A stretch of DNA of 60,792 bases from an uncultured Oscillospiraceae bacterium (GTDB lineage: Bacteria; Bacillota; Clostridia; Oscillospirales; Oscillospiraceae): NCBI GenBank assembly GCA_934597345.1, contig CAKTRJ010000011.1, positions 1 to 60,792 on the forward strand, written 5' to 3'. How positions within the stretch are numbered: position 1 is the stretch's first letter; each line of letters starts with the position of its first letter. This document shows positions 50,357 to 59,053 of the stretch, piece by piece. A program made the position numbers and the translations under genes. The notes under the pieces are model-generated. The model saw only the letters and a program-made list of their open reading frames with translations. It did no database searches and had not been told where the DNA came from.

Positions 50357-51640
50357 TTATTTTTTATTGGATCGCAACACCACGGGGATATCCATGGTCT
50401 CGCCATCCCGGAGGATGGTCAGCGTCAGGGTGTCGCCGATGGTGTGCTGGCGGCGGATGGCCATCAGCTCGGCGGTGGTGGTGATCTCCTGCCCGTTCAC
50501 AGCCAGAATGATGTCGCCCGTCTCCACACCGGCCTCCTCGGCGGCGGAGCCTGCGGCGACCTCCACCGCCGCCACAATGGTGCCGCCGTCTTCGGTGTCA
50601 TAGGTGGCCACCATAATGCCCAGCGTGGGCGTGCCGTGGAACTTGCCGTCGGCGATGATATCGTTGATCACGAAGCTGGCGCTGGAAATGGGCAGGGCGA
50701 AGCCCAGTCCCTCCACCGTGGCCTCATCCGGTGCGCCGGTACCGCTCATTTTCAGGGTGTTGATGCCGATGACCTGCCCGTAGCGGTTGATCAGCGGGCC
50801 GCCGGAGTTGCCGTTGTTCAGGGCGGCAGTGGTCTGCAATACGTTCAGGATCCGGCCCTCCAGCTCCACGTCCCGGTTGATGGCGGAGAGGATGCCCTCT
50901 GTCAGGGTGCCCCGCAGCTCGATGCCCAGCGGGTTGCCGATGGCATAGACCCGGTCGCCCACCACGGCAAGATCGCTGTCGCCGAACTCAGCCGCCGGAA
51001 GATCCTGCGCGCCCTCCAGCTTCAGCACCGCCAGATCCTCGTCGGTGTCATAGCCCACCAGCTGCGCCGTGTAGTCCATGCCGTTGGCCAGCACCACCCA
51101 GCAGGTCTCACCGCCGGAGATCACATGGGCGTTGGTGATCACATAGCCATCGGCGGTCATGATGACGCCGGTGCCCACCGAGGCGCTTTCACCCTGCTCG
51201 GCCACCACCAGCACGGTGGCGGGGTTCACCTTGGCATAGACCTCCTGAGCCGTCAGCTCCGGACCGTGGCCGGAGACGATGTCCAGCTTCAGCGTGGGAT
51301 CATAGTCGGTATAGCGGGGGATGGTGGTGCGGTGATCGCCGAAGATGTCCACGATGCTGCTGGCATCCTTGTCGTCGGTCCCGCCGTCATACGACGGGAC
51401 GGCGTCCCTCCGCCAGAAAATGGCGGCCAGCACCACGACCACGGCCACCACGGCCATGACGCCCAGGAATATCCACAGGCCCAGATGCTTTTTCTTTTTC
51501 GGCGGCCGGGGCGGCGCGGGACGGATGCTCTCCGGAAGGGGCTGGTGATGGACGTAATAGTCCACCACCTCCTTCCCCTGCTGGGGAACGTACCAGTCCA
51601 CGACCTCCTGCGGCTCGTTTCTGTCTCTCAGTTCATCCAT
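50357..51640 (-). CDS. htrA: membrane-anchored HtrA/DegP-type serine protease
   Basis: 427 residues: a cytosolic Pro/Lys-rich N-terminus (1-52), one membrane segment (53-75), a trypsin-like domain with triad H172 (ITNAHV), D202 (DEDLAVLK) and S279 (NNGNSGGPL), and a C-terminal PDZ domain (about 335-420) with GTPTLGIMVAT and VETGDIILAVNGQEI. It degrades or refolds misfolded exported proteins outside the membrane. Seven bases separate it from the sensor kinase upstream, so it is probably in the same operon and may be a target of that system. AGAGGTAATAC precedes the ATG. Confidence 0.92.
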   Translation of the reverse strand: MDELRDRNEPQEVVDWYVPQQGKEVVDYYVHHQPLPESIRPAPPRPPKKKKHLGLWIFLGVMAVVAVVVVLAAIFWRRDAVPSYDGGTDDKDASSIVDIFGDHRTTIPRYTDYDPTLKLDIVSGHGPELTAQEVYAKVNPATVLVVAEQGESASVGTGVIMTADGYVITNAHVISGGETCWVVLANGMDYTAQLVGYDTDEDLAVLKLEGAQDLPAAEFGDSDLAVVGDRVYAIGNPLGIELRGTLTEGILSAINRDVELEGRILNVLQTTAALNNGNSGGPLINRYGQVIGINTLKMSGTGAPDEATVEGLGFALPISSASFVINDIIADGKFHGTPTLGIMVATYDTEDGGTIVAAVEVAAGSAAEEAGVETGDIILAVNGQEITTTAELMAIRRQHTIGDTLTLTILRDGETMDIPVVLRSNKK

Positions 51641-51647
51641 ATGTGTA

Positions 51648-53111
51648 TTACCTCTCGGTGTTGTGGGGCGCGGTCAATTGCAGGGTAAAATCAAAGGAGG
51701 TCAGTCCGTTCTCGCTGGTGACGGAGATATGCTCCTTATGCTGGGCCAGAATGGTCTTGACCACATACAGGCCCAGACCGTAGCCGTCCTTATCCTCGCT
51801 GCGGGACTTGTCGGATTTGTGGAACCGCTCGAACAGCAGGGGGATCTCCTCCGGCGCGATGGTGGCGCCGTGGTTGCGGACGGAGATAATGGCCTTTTCA
51901 TCGTTGGTGGCCAGCCCCAGATAGAGGGCGGAGTGGGGCGAGGCGAACTTGGCGGCGTTTTCCAGCAGGTTATAGATCACCTGGGTGATGAGATCCCGGT
52001 CGCCCTGCACCATGATGGAATCCTCCGGAATGTTGGTCTCCACGTCCAGACCCCGGTCGTTGATCTTCTGCTCCATGCTCAAAAGGGCGATGCGCATCAC
52101 CTCGCAGATGTCGAAGTCCTCCTTCTTCATCTCCTTGGACTGGATCTGGGAGATATCCAGCATGCGGCGCACCAGCCGGCTCAGGCGGCGGCTCTCGTCC
52201 GAAATAATTTGCAGGTAGTGCTTCTCCCGCTCCGGCGGGATGGTGCCGTCCAGAATACCGTCGGTATAACCGGCGATGGTGGTCATGGGGGTCTTCAGCT
52301 CGTGGGACACGTTGGCGATGAAATCCCGGCGCTGCCGCTCCGTCTCCGCCAGCGAATCCGCCATGGCGTTGAAGGACTGGGCCAGTTCGCCGATCTCGTC
52401 GCTGCGGTCCAGCTCCGGGATGCGCACGTCGAAATCACCGGCGGCATAGGCGCGGGTGGCCTTCACCATGTCGGTGATGGGCTGGATCTGCCGCATGGAG
52501 GTGACGGAGCTGGCCAGAAAGGCGATCAGCAGAATGATGGCGGAGGTCATCAGGAACAGGCCGATAAAGGAGCGCCACACCTGCATGATCTCCGACTCGT
52601 CCATCACCGCCAGCACAATGCCCAGCAGCAGGCTGTCCTCGCCCACGACGGGGACGGCCACGGCGAACTTCTTGACGCTGTATGTGCCGTTGACGTTGCT
52701 GCGGCCCTGATAGAGAGCCTTCTCCGACAGGATACCGTCCACGATCTCCTGAGGAATGGTGATGCTGCGGCCCACCAGATCGTTGTCGGTGGTCAGCAGT
52801 ACATTGCCCTGGGGCGAGCAGATGAGGAAGTCCACATCCGTCATCCGTGACGCCATGTCCGCCAGCTTCCGCAGGGCGGCACCCTGGTCGACGGTGGCGT
52901 CGTCCGCGGCGGTAAAGTAATCGGCGGACACCTGAGCGATCAGCTCGGCGCGGGTGCGCATCTCGCCCCGCTTGTCCGCCGTGGTGGTGCCGTAGCTGAG
53001 TGTAAAGAAGCTGACGCCCAGCAGCAGCAGCGTCAGCAGCACCATACCGGCCGTCAGCGCGAACTGATGCCAGTACAGGCTGTTGGATTTCCGTTTGAAC
53101 TGCTCGATCAT
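51648..53111 (-). CDS. two-component sensor histidine kinase
   Basis: 487 residues. Membrane segments at about 17-40 and 181-204 flank an extracellular sensor region (about 41-180) with a Cache/PAS-like LICSPQGNVLLTTDNDLVG. HAMP is at about 205-257. The phosphoacceptor is H270 in NVSHELKTPM, and ATPase boxes include NLLENAAKFA (N box) and DGYGLGLYVV (G box). It overlaps the response regulator gene by four bases. The stimulus is unknown; the htrA neighbour suggests envelope or secretion stress. Confidence 0.93.
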   Translation of the reverse strand: MIEQFKRKSNSLYWHQFALTAGMVLLTLLLLGVSFFTLSYGTTTADKRGEMRTRAELIAQVSADYFTAADDATVDQGAALRKLADMASRMTDVDFLICSPQGNVLLTTDNDLVGRSITIPQEIVDGILSEKALYQGRSNVNGTYSVKKFAVAVPVVGEDSLLLGIVLAVMDESEIMQVWRSFIGLFLMTSAIILLIAFLASSVTSMRQIQPITDMVKATRAYAAGDFDVRIPELDRSDEIGELAQSFNAMADSLAETERQRRDFIANVSHELKTPMTTIAGYTDGILDGTIPPEREKHYLQIISDESRRLSRLVRRMLDISQIQSKEMKKEDFDICEVMRIALLSMEQKINDRGLDVETNIPEDSIMVQGDRDLITQVIYNLLENAAKFASPHSALYLGLATNDEKAIISVRNHGATIAPEEIPLLFERFHKSDKSRSEDKDGYGLGLYVVKTILAQHKEHISVTSENGLTSFDFTLQLTAPHNTER

Positions 53112-53797
53112 GACGGCTGCTTCACTTCAAACTTATAGCCCACGCCCCACACGGTCTTCAGCGCCCACTGGTCAGAGACGTTCTCCACCTTCTCCCGCAG
53201 GCGCTTGATGTGCACGTCCACGGTGCGGCTGTCACCGAAGTAGTCAAAGCCCCAGACCTCGTCCAGCAGCTGATTGCGGGTATACACCCGGTTGGGGGTC
53301 ACCGCCAGATGGTACAGCAGCTCCAGCTCCTTGGGCGGGGTGTCCACCTTTTTGCCGTCCACCAGCAGTTCATAGCTGTCCAGGTCGATCACCAGCTTGT
53401 CGAACACCAGCCGCTTGCGGGTGTCGTCGGGAATCTCGCTGCGGCGCAGCACGGCGTTGATGCGGGCCATCAGCTCCTTCATCTCGAAGGGCTTCACCAG
53501 ATAGTCGTCGGCGCCCATCTCAAGGCCGGTGATGCGGTCGGTCACGTCGCCCTTGGCGGTCAGCATAATGATGGGGGTCTTGCCCTTTTCCCGGATATGG
53601 GCGCATACGGCCCAGCCGTCCATCACCGGCAGCATGATGTCCAGCAGCACCATGTCCGGGGCCTTGGCGTCGTATTCCTCCACGGCCTTGCCGCCGTCGT
53701 AGGCGATGCGCACCTCAAAGCCCTCTTTTTCCAGGTACATGCGGATCAGGTCGGAAATATTGTGGTCGTCCTCCACCACAAGGATGTTGCGTGCCAT
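53108..53797 (-). CDS. OmpR/PhoB-family response regulator
   Basis: 229 residues: receiver domain with acidic pocket (E9, D10, D11) and phospho-acceptor D53 (MVLLDIMLPVMDGW), then a winged-helix DNA-binding domain (about 130-229) with YTRNQLLDEVWGFDYFGDSRTVDVHIKRLR-type recognition region (key marks R-N-Q-L-L and V-D-V-H-I). It is encoded first in an operon with its kinase and htrA. A perfect -10 box TATAAT lies at 53841-53836 on the minus strand with a poor -35, as expected for an activated promoter. Confidence 0.94.
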   Translation of the reverse strand: MARNILVVEDDHNISDLIRMYLEKEGFEVRIAYDGGKAVEEYDAKAPDMVLLDIMLPVMDGWAVCAHIREKGKTPIIMLTAKGDVTDRITGLEMGADDYLVKPFEMKELMARINAVLRRSEIPDDTRKRLVFDKLVIDLDSYELLVDGKKVDTPPKELELLYHLAVTPNRVYTRNQLLDEVWGFDYFGDSRTVDVHIKRLREKVENVSDQWALKTVWGVGYKFEVKQPS

Positions 53798-53835
53798 ATA
53801 TGATAGCCTCCAATGTATTTCTATACTATATTGCC

Positions 53836-53865
53836 ATTATATCGAAGTTGTGGGACGTTTCCTGA
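53836..53865 (-). promoter_or_regulatory. candidate activated promoter of the regulator-kinase-htrA operon
   Basis: TATAAT at 53841-53836 on the minus strand has no good -35 hexamer. The bases in that place (TCAGGAAACG) could be an activator site. Confidence 0.4.
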
Positions 53866-53914
53866 ACTTTCTGTAAACATACGCAAGAAATAATAGCATA
53901 GTATACCATACATT

Positions 53915-54913
53915 TCAGCCGTTGTACAGTCCGATCGTCACGCCGGTGTAGTACCACTGCAATATCTCCTGCCATGTTTTTCCCTCCTTGGCCAGCGCGT
54001 TGGCCCCGTACTGGCTCATGCCCACGCCGTGGCCGTAGCCGGTGACACGGAAGGTCACACTGTCGCCGGAGGCCTCCACCGTGAAGGCGGCGCTGCGCAG
54101 GCCGTACAGGCTCCGCAGCTCCTTGCCGGTAACGGACACGCCGCCCACCGTGGCGGATGCCACCCGTCCCGTATCCGTCAGCAGCACGTCCTTGACCCAG
54201 CCGCCTGTGTCGCCGGACAGCTTCGTCTCCGGGTGGGCCTTGCAGAAGATGGCGCGGAACTCCTCAGCAGTGAAGGTATTGACGCTGTAATAGTTGGGCA
54301 CGCTGTCGGCGTCCTCCGGACTTTTCACGCTGACAAGATACGGCAGCTCCGCCGCCCACACGTCGCCGCTGGCGGCGGTGGCCCCGGCGGAGGAGGAATG
54401 GAACACCGCCATGATGGGCGCGCCCTCGTACAGCACCACCTGACCGTCAGTGTCCGTCACCGCCTGTTGAATTTTGACCTCGCACTGGTCGAATTTATCG
54501 CCCCATTTGGCTCTGGCATCCGTCTCGCTGAGCCACGCCGTACAGCAGGCGGGATCGGTGCACACGTCGGCGTCCGGATGGCTGTCCTTTGGCGCGGACG
54601 CCATGCGGTAGTAGAGATAGGTGCGCTCCGCCACCGCCTGCGCTTTCAGGGCTTCGGTCTCAAAGGCGGCGGGCATCTCGCCCCGTACCACCCCCGGCAG
54701 ATACTCCGCCGCCGTCATGGTCTCCACGGCGCTGCCGTTCCACAGCCGCACCGTGTGGGCGGCATCGGAGCCTGTACCGTCCGGAACGCTCTGCTCCGTT
54801 TGCAGCGGCGCGGCTGTGCTGCCGCCGGTGTTGGCCGTCTCCCCCACCCGCAGCCACGGTGGAAGGAACAGCAGCAGCAACAGCAAAAGTCCCGCTCCAA
54901 TGGTCTGTCTCAT
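53915..54913 (-). CDS. spoIID: SpoIID-family lytic transglycosylase
   Basis: 332 residues from ATG 54913 (AAAGGGGAG ahead; the frame extends 81 bases further without support). An N-terminal membrane anchor (6-20, mostly Leu) precedes the SpoIID/LytB domain. The catalytic Glu is E79 in VVRGEMPAAFE. HSSSAGATAASGDVW and GHGVGMSQYGANALA are family marks. SpoIID trims peptidoglycan during forespore engulfment. A short Cys-containing insert (VCTDPACC) follows the active site as in other clostridial copies. It supports a sporulation-competent ancestry. Confidence 0.9.
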   Translation of the reverse strand: MRQTIGAGLLLLLLLFLPPWLRVGETANTGGSTAAPLQTEQSVPDGTGSDAAHTVRLWNGSAVETMTAAEYLPGVVRGEMPAAFETEALKAQAVAERTYLYYRMASAPKDSHPDADVCTDPACCTAWLSETDARAKWGDKFDQCEVKIQQAVTDTDGQVVLYEGAPIMAVFHSSSAGATAASGDVWAAELPYLVSVKSPEDADSVPNYYSVNTFTAEEFRAIFCKAHPETKLSGDTGGWVKDVLLTDTGRVASATVGGVSVTGKELRSLYGLRSAAFTVEASGDSVTFRVTGYGHGVGMSQYGANALAKEGKTWQEILQWYYTGVTIGLYNG

Positions 54914-55177
54914 GGTCACACTCCCCTTTCTCAGACCTCCAGTGTAGGGGAACACCACGGCGAAAACGGAAGAATCCGGAATTATGACAGCCATCAGGAA
55001 AACATTTAATACTTTTGTAATACTTCCTTACGATGATTTTTAACAACCGTCGGGTATCTTAATACTTGCAAGAGACAAAAACTTTTTTCATCAATCTTCC
55101 TGCCATAATAAGCCGAGGGCGTTCCGCCTTCGGCTTTATGGTTTTTATTGGGGTATTTCGCTTGTGGGGGACAAAAA

Positions 55178-55232
55178 GGCCCCCTTGTGTAAAGGGGGCT
55201 GGCTCGGCGTCAGCCGAGACTGGGGGATTGTC
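55178..55232. repeat. half copy of palindromic element family A (copy 3)
   Basis: Left half only, with two differences from copy 2 (GTC for GCA at the CTCGGCG loop). It stops just before the 3' end of the lipoprotein gene at 55238. Upstream (55111-55135) is another stem, AGCCGAGGGCG with CGCCTTCGGCT. Confidence 0.7.
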
Positions 55233-55237
55233 TTGCT

Positions 55238-55804
55238 TCAGCAATCGGAGCCTTCGGCCAGAACGGCGTCAAATTCCGTGTACGTGGCCGCCGCGCTGTC
55301 AGGGACGGCCACGGTGATGAACCATCCTGCCATATCGTCTGTTACGACTTCCGCGTGGGTCGTTTCCGCAATGTGGACGCACAGGCCCGTGCCGTCGCCG
55401 GTGATGGTGTCCACCGCAAAGCGGTATGTGCCGGTGCTGGCTACCACATACACCAGCAGCAGGGTGTTTTCGGAGAAGAATGTCTCGTCATATTTTGCCG
55501 TTACCTCATTGAAAGACGGGACTTCGTCATATGCGAGGGAGAGCATTTCCGGATAGTCCAGAGAATCCTTGAACTGCGTCAAGTCCTCCAAAGTGTCAAA
55601 TTTATAGATGGGAAAATGGAGAACGCTGCTGATGGTCATTTGATCCTCGTTCAATGCGCCGGAATCAAGCGCCTCTGAGCTGGAGACTCTGCTCACGGTA
55701 GTGTCGGGATCCTCCATCCATGTGGTGTCGATGGGCTTTCCGCCGCAGCCCGCCGCGCTCAGCAGAAAAAGGAAAGCGAAAAGGAAACAGATCAGCTTTT
55801 TCAT
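55238..55804 (-). CDS. lipoprotein of unknown function
   Basis: 188 residues from ATG 55804 (CAGGAGG ahead). The signal peptide MKKLICFLFAFLFLLSAAGC ends in a lipobox, with C20 as the lipid anchor. The mature part has two similar-looking beta regions and no recognised domain; TLLLVYVVASTGTYRF and WFITVAVP recall protease-inhibitor-like PrcB proteins, but weakly. The last codons lie a few bases from a half repeat, so the C-terminus may have been altered by it. Confidence 0.65.
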   Translation of the reverse strand: MKKLICFLFAFLFLLSAAGCGGKPIDTTWMEDPDTTVSRVSSSEALDSGALNEDQMTISSVLHFPIYKFDTLEDLTQFKDSLDYPEMLSLAYDEVPSFNEVTAKYDETFFSENTLLLVYVVASTGTYRFAVDTITGDGTGLCVHIAETTHAEVVTDDMAGWFITVAVPDSAAATYTEFDAVLAEGSDC

Positions 55805-55897
55805 GGGATGTACCTCCTGAAAATAGTGGGGCATCTATATTATAAGACGGAAAATTTTCCCGAAATGTTCCCAAAATTCGCGCTATTTCGTATTTTT

Positions 55898-56344
55898 CTA
55901 TTTCCGCAGTTCCTTGAAAAACGCCGACAGCACCGCCTGACAGTCCTCCGCCAGAATACCGCCCACCAGCTGGGGGCGGTGGGGGAAGTTCTCCATGAAC
56001 AGGTTCAGCACGCCGCCGCAGGCCCCCATGGCACGGTCGCGGGCGCCGTAGAACACCCGGCGCACCCGCGCGTTCAGGATGGCTCCGGCGCACATGGGGC
56101 AGGGCTCCAGCGTCACATACAGGTCGCAGTCCTCCAGCCGCCATGTGCCGAGGACGGCGTTGGCCTGTGCCATGGCCTCCATCTCCGCGTGGGAGCTGAC
56201 GGCCTGCTTCTCCTCCCGCTGGTTGCGGCCACGGCCGATGATCCGGCCGTCCCTGACGATGACGCAGCCCACCGGCACCTCGCCGTGGGCGGCGGCCTCG
56301 CAGGCCAGCGCCAGCGCCTGATGCATATAGTCCTCGTGGGTCAT
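55898..56344 (-). CDS. tadA: tRNA-specific adenosine deaminase
   Basis: 148 residues, cytidine-deaminase fold. Zinc site H52-A-E54 and PCPMC (C82, C85). NQREEKQAVSSHAEM is typical. TadA converts A34 of tRNA-Arg (ACG) to inosine. The length is normal. AGGAGCGCTGCTC precedes the ATG. It is divergent from the yaaL-bofA pair, as these genes cluster in many Firmicutes. Confidence 0.93.
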   Translation of the reverse strand: MTHEDYMHQALALACEAAAHGEVPVGCVIVRDGRIIGRGRNQREEKQAVSSHAEMEAMAQANAVLGTWRLEDCDLYVTLEPCPMCAGAILNARVRRVFYGARDRAMGACGGVLNLFMENFPHRPQLVGGILAEDCQAVLSAFFKELRK

Positions 56345-56463
56345 GAGCAGCGCTCCTTTTTAAAAAATTTCCGGAATGAGGTTAAACCCCGGCATATTTG
56401 TCCAAACTACTCGTACAATATTGGCAGGGGAAGTATCCCCGCCTCGAACGAGGAGGACATATC

Positions 56464-56763
56464 ATGGCAAAAAAGCAGAAGGATACCCAGTGGCCCACCG
56501 ACAAGGAGCTGCGGCAGGAGCTGGATCAGATCAGCCGCCAGCTGAAGGAGGCCTATGACCGCTTCAACTACGCCTGCGAGCCGGAGCTGGTAGAGGCCAG
56601 CATTTTCGAGATCAACGCCCTGAAGGCGAAGTACGATTATTTCCTGCGTTGCGTCAAGGAGCGTGCCGGAATGCCCACAGGCCGCGGCGCTGCGGCTCCG
56701 GCAGTCCGGGAGAACTGCGTCGCCGCGGCATCCATCAAGGGAGGGAGCGCATGTCGGTCGTAG
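56464..56763 (+). CDS. YaaL-type DUF2508 protein
   Basis: 99 residues from ATG 56464 (GAGGAGG ahead). The conserved core is a helical WPTDKELRQELDQISRQLKEAYDRFNYACEPELVEASIFEINALKAKYDYFLR-type segment (key marks FNYACEPELVEASI and the Tyr-Asp-Tyr end). DUF2508 genes usually precede bofA in Firmicutes, as here; the 3' end overlaps bofA by 13 bases. The tail after the core is longer than usual and Ala/Arg-rich. Function unknown. Confidence 0.85.
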   Translation: MAKKQKDTQWPTDKELRQELDQISRQLKEAYDRFNYACEPELVEASIFEINALKAKYDYFLRCVKERAGMPTGRGAAAPAVRENCVAAASIKGGSACRS

Positions 56764-57020
56764 AAAAGGTATCGTTGGGACTGGTGCTGCTGTTTCTGCT
56801 GGTGGCCATCTGGCGGCTGTTCAAAACGCCGCTGAAGCTGGCGCTGCGGCTGGCGGTGAATACGGCGTTGGGGTTCGGCGCGGTGTGGGTGCTGAACCTC
56901 ACCACCGCCTATACGGGGCTGAGTCTGGGACTGAGCCTGTTCAACGCGCTGGTCATCGCCATATTGGGCGTGCCGGGGTTCTGCCTGCTCCTGCTGGTGA
57001 AGTGGGTGCTGGGTACATAA
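56751..57020 (+). CDS. bofA: BofA-family sporulation protein (pro-sigma-K processing inhibitor)
   Basis: 89 residues from ATG 56751 (AGGGAGGG ahead), two or three membrane segments and the ending GVPGFCLLLLVKWVLG, the hallmark of BofA. In Bacillus it holds the SpoIVFB protease inactive until engulfment is complete. It overlaps the DUF2508 gene and is followed by a family D repeat and a terminator. Confidence 0.9.
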   Translation: MSVVEKVSLGLVLLFLLVAIWRLFKTPLKLALRLAVNTALGFGAVWVLNLTTAYTGLSLGLSLFNALVIAILGVPGFCLLLLVKWVLGT

Positions 57021-57035
57021 AAGCACAAGTCATCG

Positions 57036-57064
57036 GTAGGGCGGACAGAGTCGTCCGCCCCTAC
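57036..57064. repeat. short palindrome, family D
   Basis: GTAGGGCGGAC and GTCCGCCCCTAC flank AGA. The inner GGCGGACAGAGTCGTCC is identical at 49303-49319. Confidence 0.55.
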
Positions 57065-57097
57065 AAAAATCTGTAGAAAACCACATACGCCATTCTC

Positions 57098-57125
57098 ACG
57101 GCAGGGTTCACGCCCTGCCGTTTTT
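57098..57125 (+). terminator. terminator of the yaaL-bofA transcript
   Basis: ACGGCAGGG and CCCTGCCGT form a stem with a 6-base loop, followed by TTTTTC on the plus strand. Confidence 0.8.
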
Positions 57126-57850
57126 CATCGTTCGTCCTTCGTCAGATCCCACCCGTACAGGGGATACCTTTGCAGACTGCCGAACAGCTTCTGCTTCAGG
57201 TCGGGGTATCGCTCCTCCAGCGAGGCGATCAGCTCCTTCACCTCCTGGCGGCGGCTGTGGCCGTCCATGGGACAGGGATTGTGGACGATGGGCAGGCCCT
57301 CCCGCAGGGCCACGCGGCGGATGTCGTCCTCGTGGCAGTACAGCAGCGGGCGGATCTGGGTCACGCCGGTGCGGTCAAGGAACGTCACCGGCTGGAAGCA
57401 GCCGATGCGGCCCTCGAACAGCAGGTTCATCAGCAGCGTCTCCACCGCGTCGTCATAGTGGTGGCCCAGCGCGATCTTGCGGATGCCCTTTTCCGTCAGG
57501 GCGGTGTTCAGGCTGCCCCGCCGCAGCTTGGCGCACAGCGAGCAGGGGTTCTTCTCCTTCCGCTCCTCGAAGATGATCTGGTACACCGGCACCTGTATCC
57601 GGGTGTAGGGCACCTCCAGCCTTTCGCACAGCGCCGCCACGCCGGAGAAGTCCATGCCCGGCATGCCCATCTCCATGGTGATGGCCTCCACCGTGAAGGG
57701 GATGGGGTAGAATTTTTGCAGCCGGGCCAGGGATACCAGCGTCAGCAGACTGTCCTTTCCGCCGCTGACGCCCACGGCGATACGGTCGCCCGGCTCGATC
57801 ATGTGATAGTCCTCCGCGCACCGGCGGACAAGTCCCAGAATATGCTGCAT
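57125..57850 (-). CDS. TtcA-like PP-loop ATPase (tRNA thiolation family)
   Basis: 241 residues from ATG 57850 (TTGGAGG ahead). The PP-loop is SGGKDS (29-34) and the cysteine pair C103, C106 lies in NPCSLCAKLRRG, as in TtcA/TtuA enzymes that carry an FeS cluster and thiolate tRNA. GHHYDDAVETLLMNL is the second signature, and a C-terminal PLYGWDL ends it. The exact tRNA base is not predictable. It is divergent from rplM-rpsI. Confidence 0.85.
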   Translation of the reverse strand: MQHILGLVRRCAEDYHMIEPGDRIAVGVSGGKDSLLTLVSLARLQKFYPIPFTVEAITMEMGMPGMDFSGVAALCERLEVPYTRIQVPVYQIIFEERKEKNPCSLCAKLRRGSLNTALTEKGIRKIALGHHYDDAVETLLMNLLFEGRIGCFQPVTFLDRTGVTQIRPLLYCHEDDIRRVALREGLPIVHNPCPMDGHSRRQEVKELIASLEERYPDLKQKLFGSLQRYPLYGWDLTKDER

Positions 57851-57952
57851 GGCGTACACCTCCAAAAGTGAAATTGCAAACTCCGAAAACAAGAGATATC
57901 ACGAGAAAACGGGAGAAAACGCAAGATGTTTTTATCGTAAATCAAATTGCTG

Positions 57953-57981
57953 TTGACAATCCGCTCCCGCTATGCTATAAA
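57953..57981 (+). promoter_or_regulatory. promoter of rplM-rpsI
   Basis: Perfect TTGACA (57953-57958), a 17-base spacer and TATAAA (57976-57981). Confidence 0.88.
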
Positions 57982-57983
57982 TA

Positions 57984-58064
57984 TCCTTGCGCGTTTGGCG
58001 CGTTTCCCTACGATTTTAGCAAGGGAACACGAAAAAGTAAAGCAAAATACATTATAATAAATTT
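57984..58064 (+). promoter_or_regulatory. structured leader of rplM (possible autoregulatory L13-type leader)
   Basis: Two stems are visible: GCGCGTTTGGCGCG, and TTCCCT with AGGGAA around ACGATTTTAGCA. L13 leaders in Firmicutes have a similar position and size, but I cannot confirm the match. An AT-rich linker leads to the ribosome site TTGGAGG. Confidence 0.4.
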
Positions 58065-58077
58065 GGAGGAAAACACC

Positions 58078-58503
58078 ATGTCCACTTTTATGGCAAACAA
58101 GGCCAACATCGAGCGCAAGTGGTACGTCGTTGACGCCGCCGGCAAGCCCCTGGGCAAGACCGCCGTCGTCGTGGCCGACCTGCTGCGCGGCAAGGGCAAA
58201 GTCACCTATACCCCCCATGCCGACTGCGGTGACAACGTCATCGTCATCAACGCTGGCAAGGCTGTTCTGACCGGCAACAAGCTGGAGCAGAAGTACTATC
58301 GCACCCACTCCGGTTGGATCGGCGGTCTGAAGGAGACCAAGTACCGCATCCTGATGCAGGACAAGCCCGAGCTGGCCATGCGCGTGGCCGTCCGCGGCAT
58401 GATGCCCCGCAACACCGTTACCAAGGACTCCCTGAAGCGCCTGCACGTCTATGCCGGCGACACCCACGAGCATCAGGCACAGAAGCCCGAGCTGGTCAAG
58501 TAA
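58078..58503 (+). CDS. rplM: ribosomal protein L13
   Basis: 141 residues, standard. STFMANKANIERKWYVVDA opens it, and GDNVIVINAGKAVLTG and VRGMMPRN are signatures. It is a primary 23S rRNA-binding protein of the 50S subunit. TTGGAGG precedes the ATG at 58078. rpsI follows by 19 bases in the usual operon. Confidence 0.97.
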   Translation: MSTFMANKANIERKWYVVDAAGKPLGKTAVVVADLLRGKGKVTYTPHADCGDNVIVINAGKAVLTGNKLEQKYYRTHSGWIGGLKETKYRILMQDKPELAMRVAVRGMMPRNTVTKDSLKRLHVYAGDTHEHQAQKPELVK

Positions 58504-58522
58504 TTGAAGGAGGAAACGAAGA

Positions 58523-58927
58523 ATGTATCAGTCCAAGAATCCCTACAAGTACGGCACCGGCCGCCGCAAGTCCTCCGTTGCCCGCGTGCATCTGTTTGAG
58601 AATGGTTCCGGCAATATCACCATCAATGGCCGCGACATCGACGAGTACTTCGGTCTGGAGACCCTGAAGATGGTCGTCCGTCAGCCCCTGTCCGCCACCG
58701 ATACTCTGGGCAAGGTGGACATCGTTGCTACCGTGGAAGGCGGTGGCGTTTCCGGTCAGGCCGGCGCCCTGCGTCACGGCATCAGCCGCGCTCTGCTGCT
58801 GGTGAACCCCGAGTACCGCGCCGTCCTGAAGAAGGCCGGCTTCCTGACCCGCGATCCTCGTATGAAGGAGCGTAAGAAGTACGGCCTCAAAGCCGCCCGT
58901 CGCGCACCGCAGTTCTCCAAGCGCTGA
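58523..58927 (+). CDS. rpsI: ribosomal protein S9
   Basis: 134 residues. [13 protein letters not shown] near the start and the basic ending [15 protein letters not shown] tail (here [11 protein letters not shown]), whose last Arg contacts P-site tRNA, are diagnostic. AAGGAGG precedes the ATG. The 3' end of rpsI is a known insertion site for some integrative elements, and mobile-element genes do begin about 350 bases downstream. Confidence 0.97.
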   Translation: MYQSKNPYKYGTGRRKSSVARVHLFENGSGNITINGRDIDEYFGLETLKMVVRQPLSATDTLGKVDIVATVEGGGVSGQAGALRHGISRALLLVNPEYRAVLKKAGFLTRDPRMKERKKYGLKAARRAPQFSKR

Positions 58928-58956
58928 TCGGACGCAAATTTACAACTCAAAAGCTC

Positions 58957-58992
58957 AAAAACCCCGGAAAATCGGCATTTTCCGGGGTTTTC
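58957..58992 (+). terminator. terminator of rplM-rpsI
   Basis: AAAACCCCGGAAAA and TTTTCCGGGGTTTT form a perfect stem with loop TCGGCA, then CTTAT. Confidence 0.9.
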
Positions 58993-59053
58993 TTATACCC
59001 TTTTCGTCTGATAGCTTTTGGAGCTTTTCGCTGTTTTTGACCGTATGTGGCCT

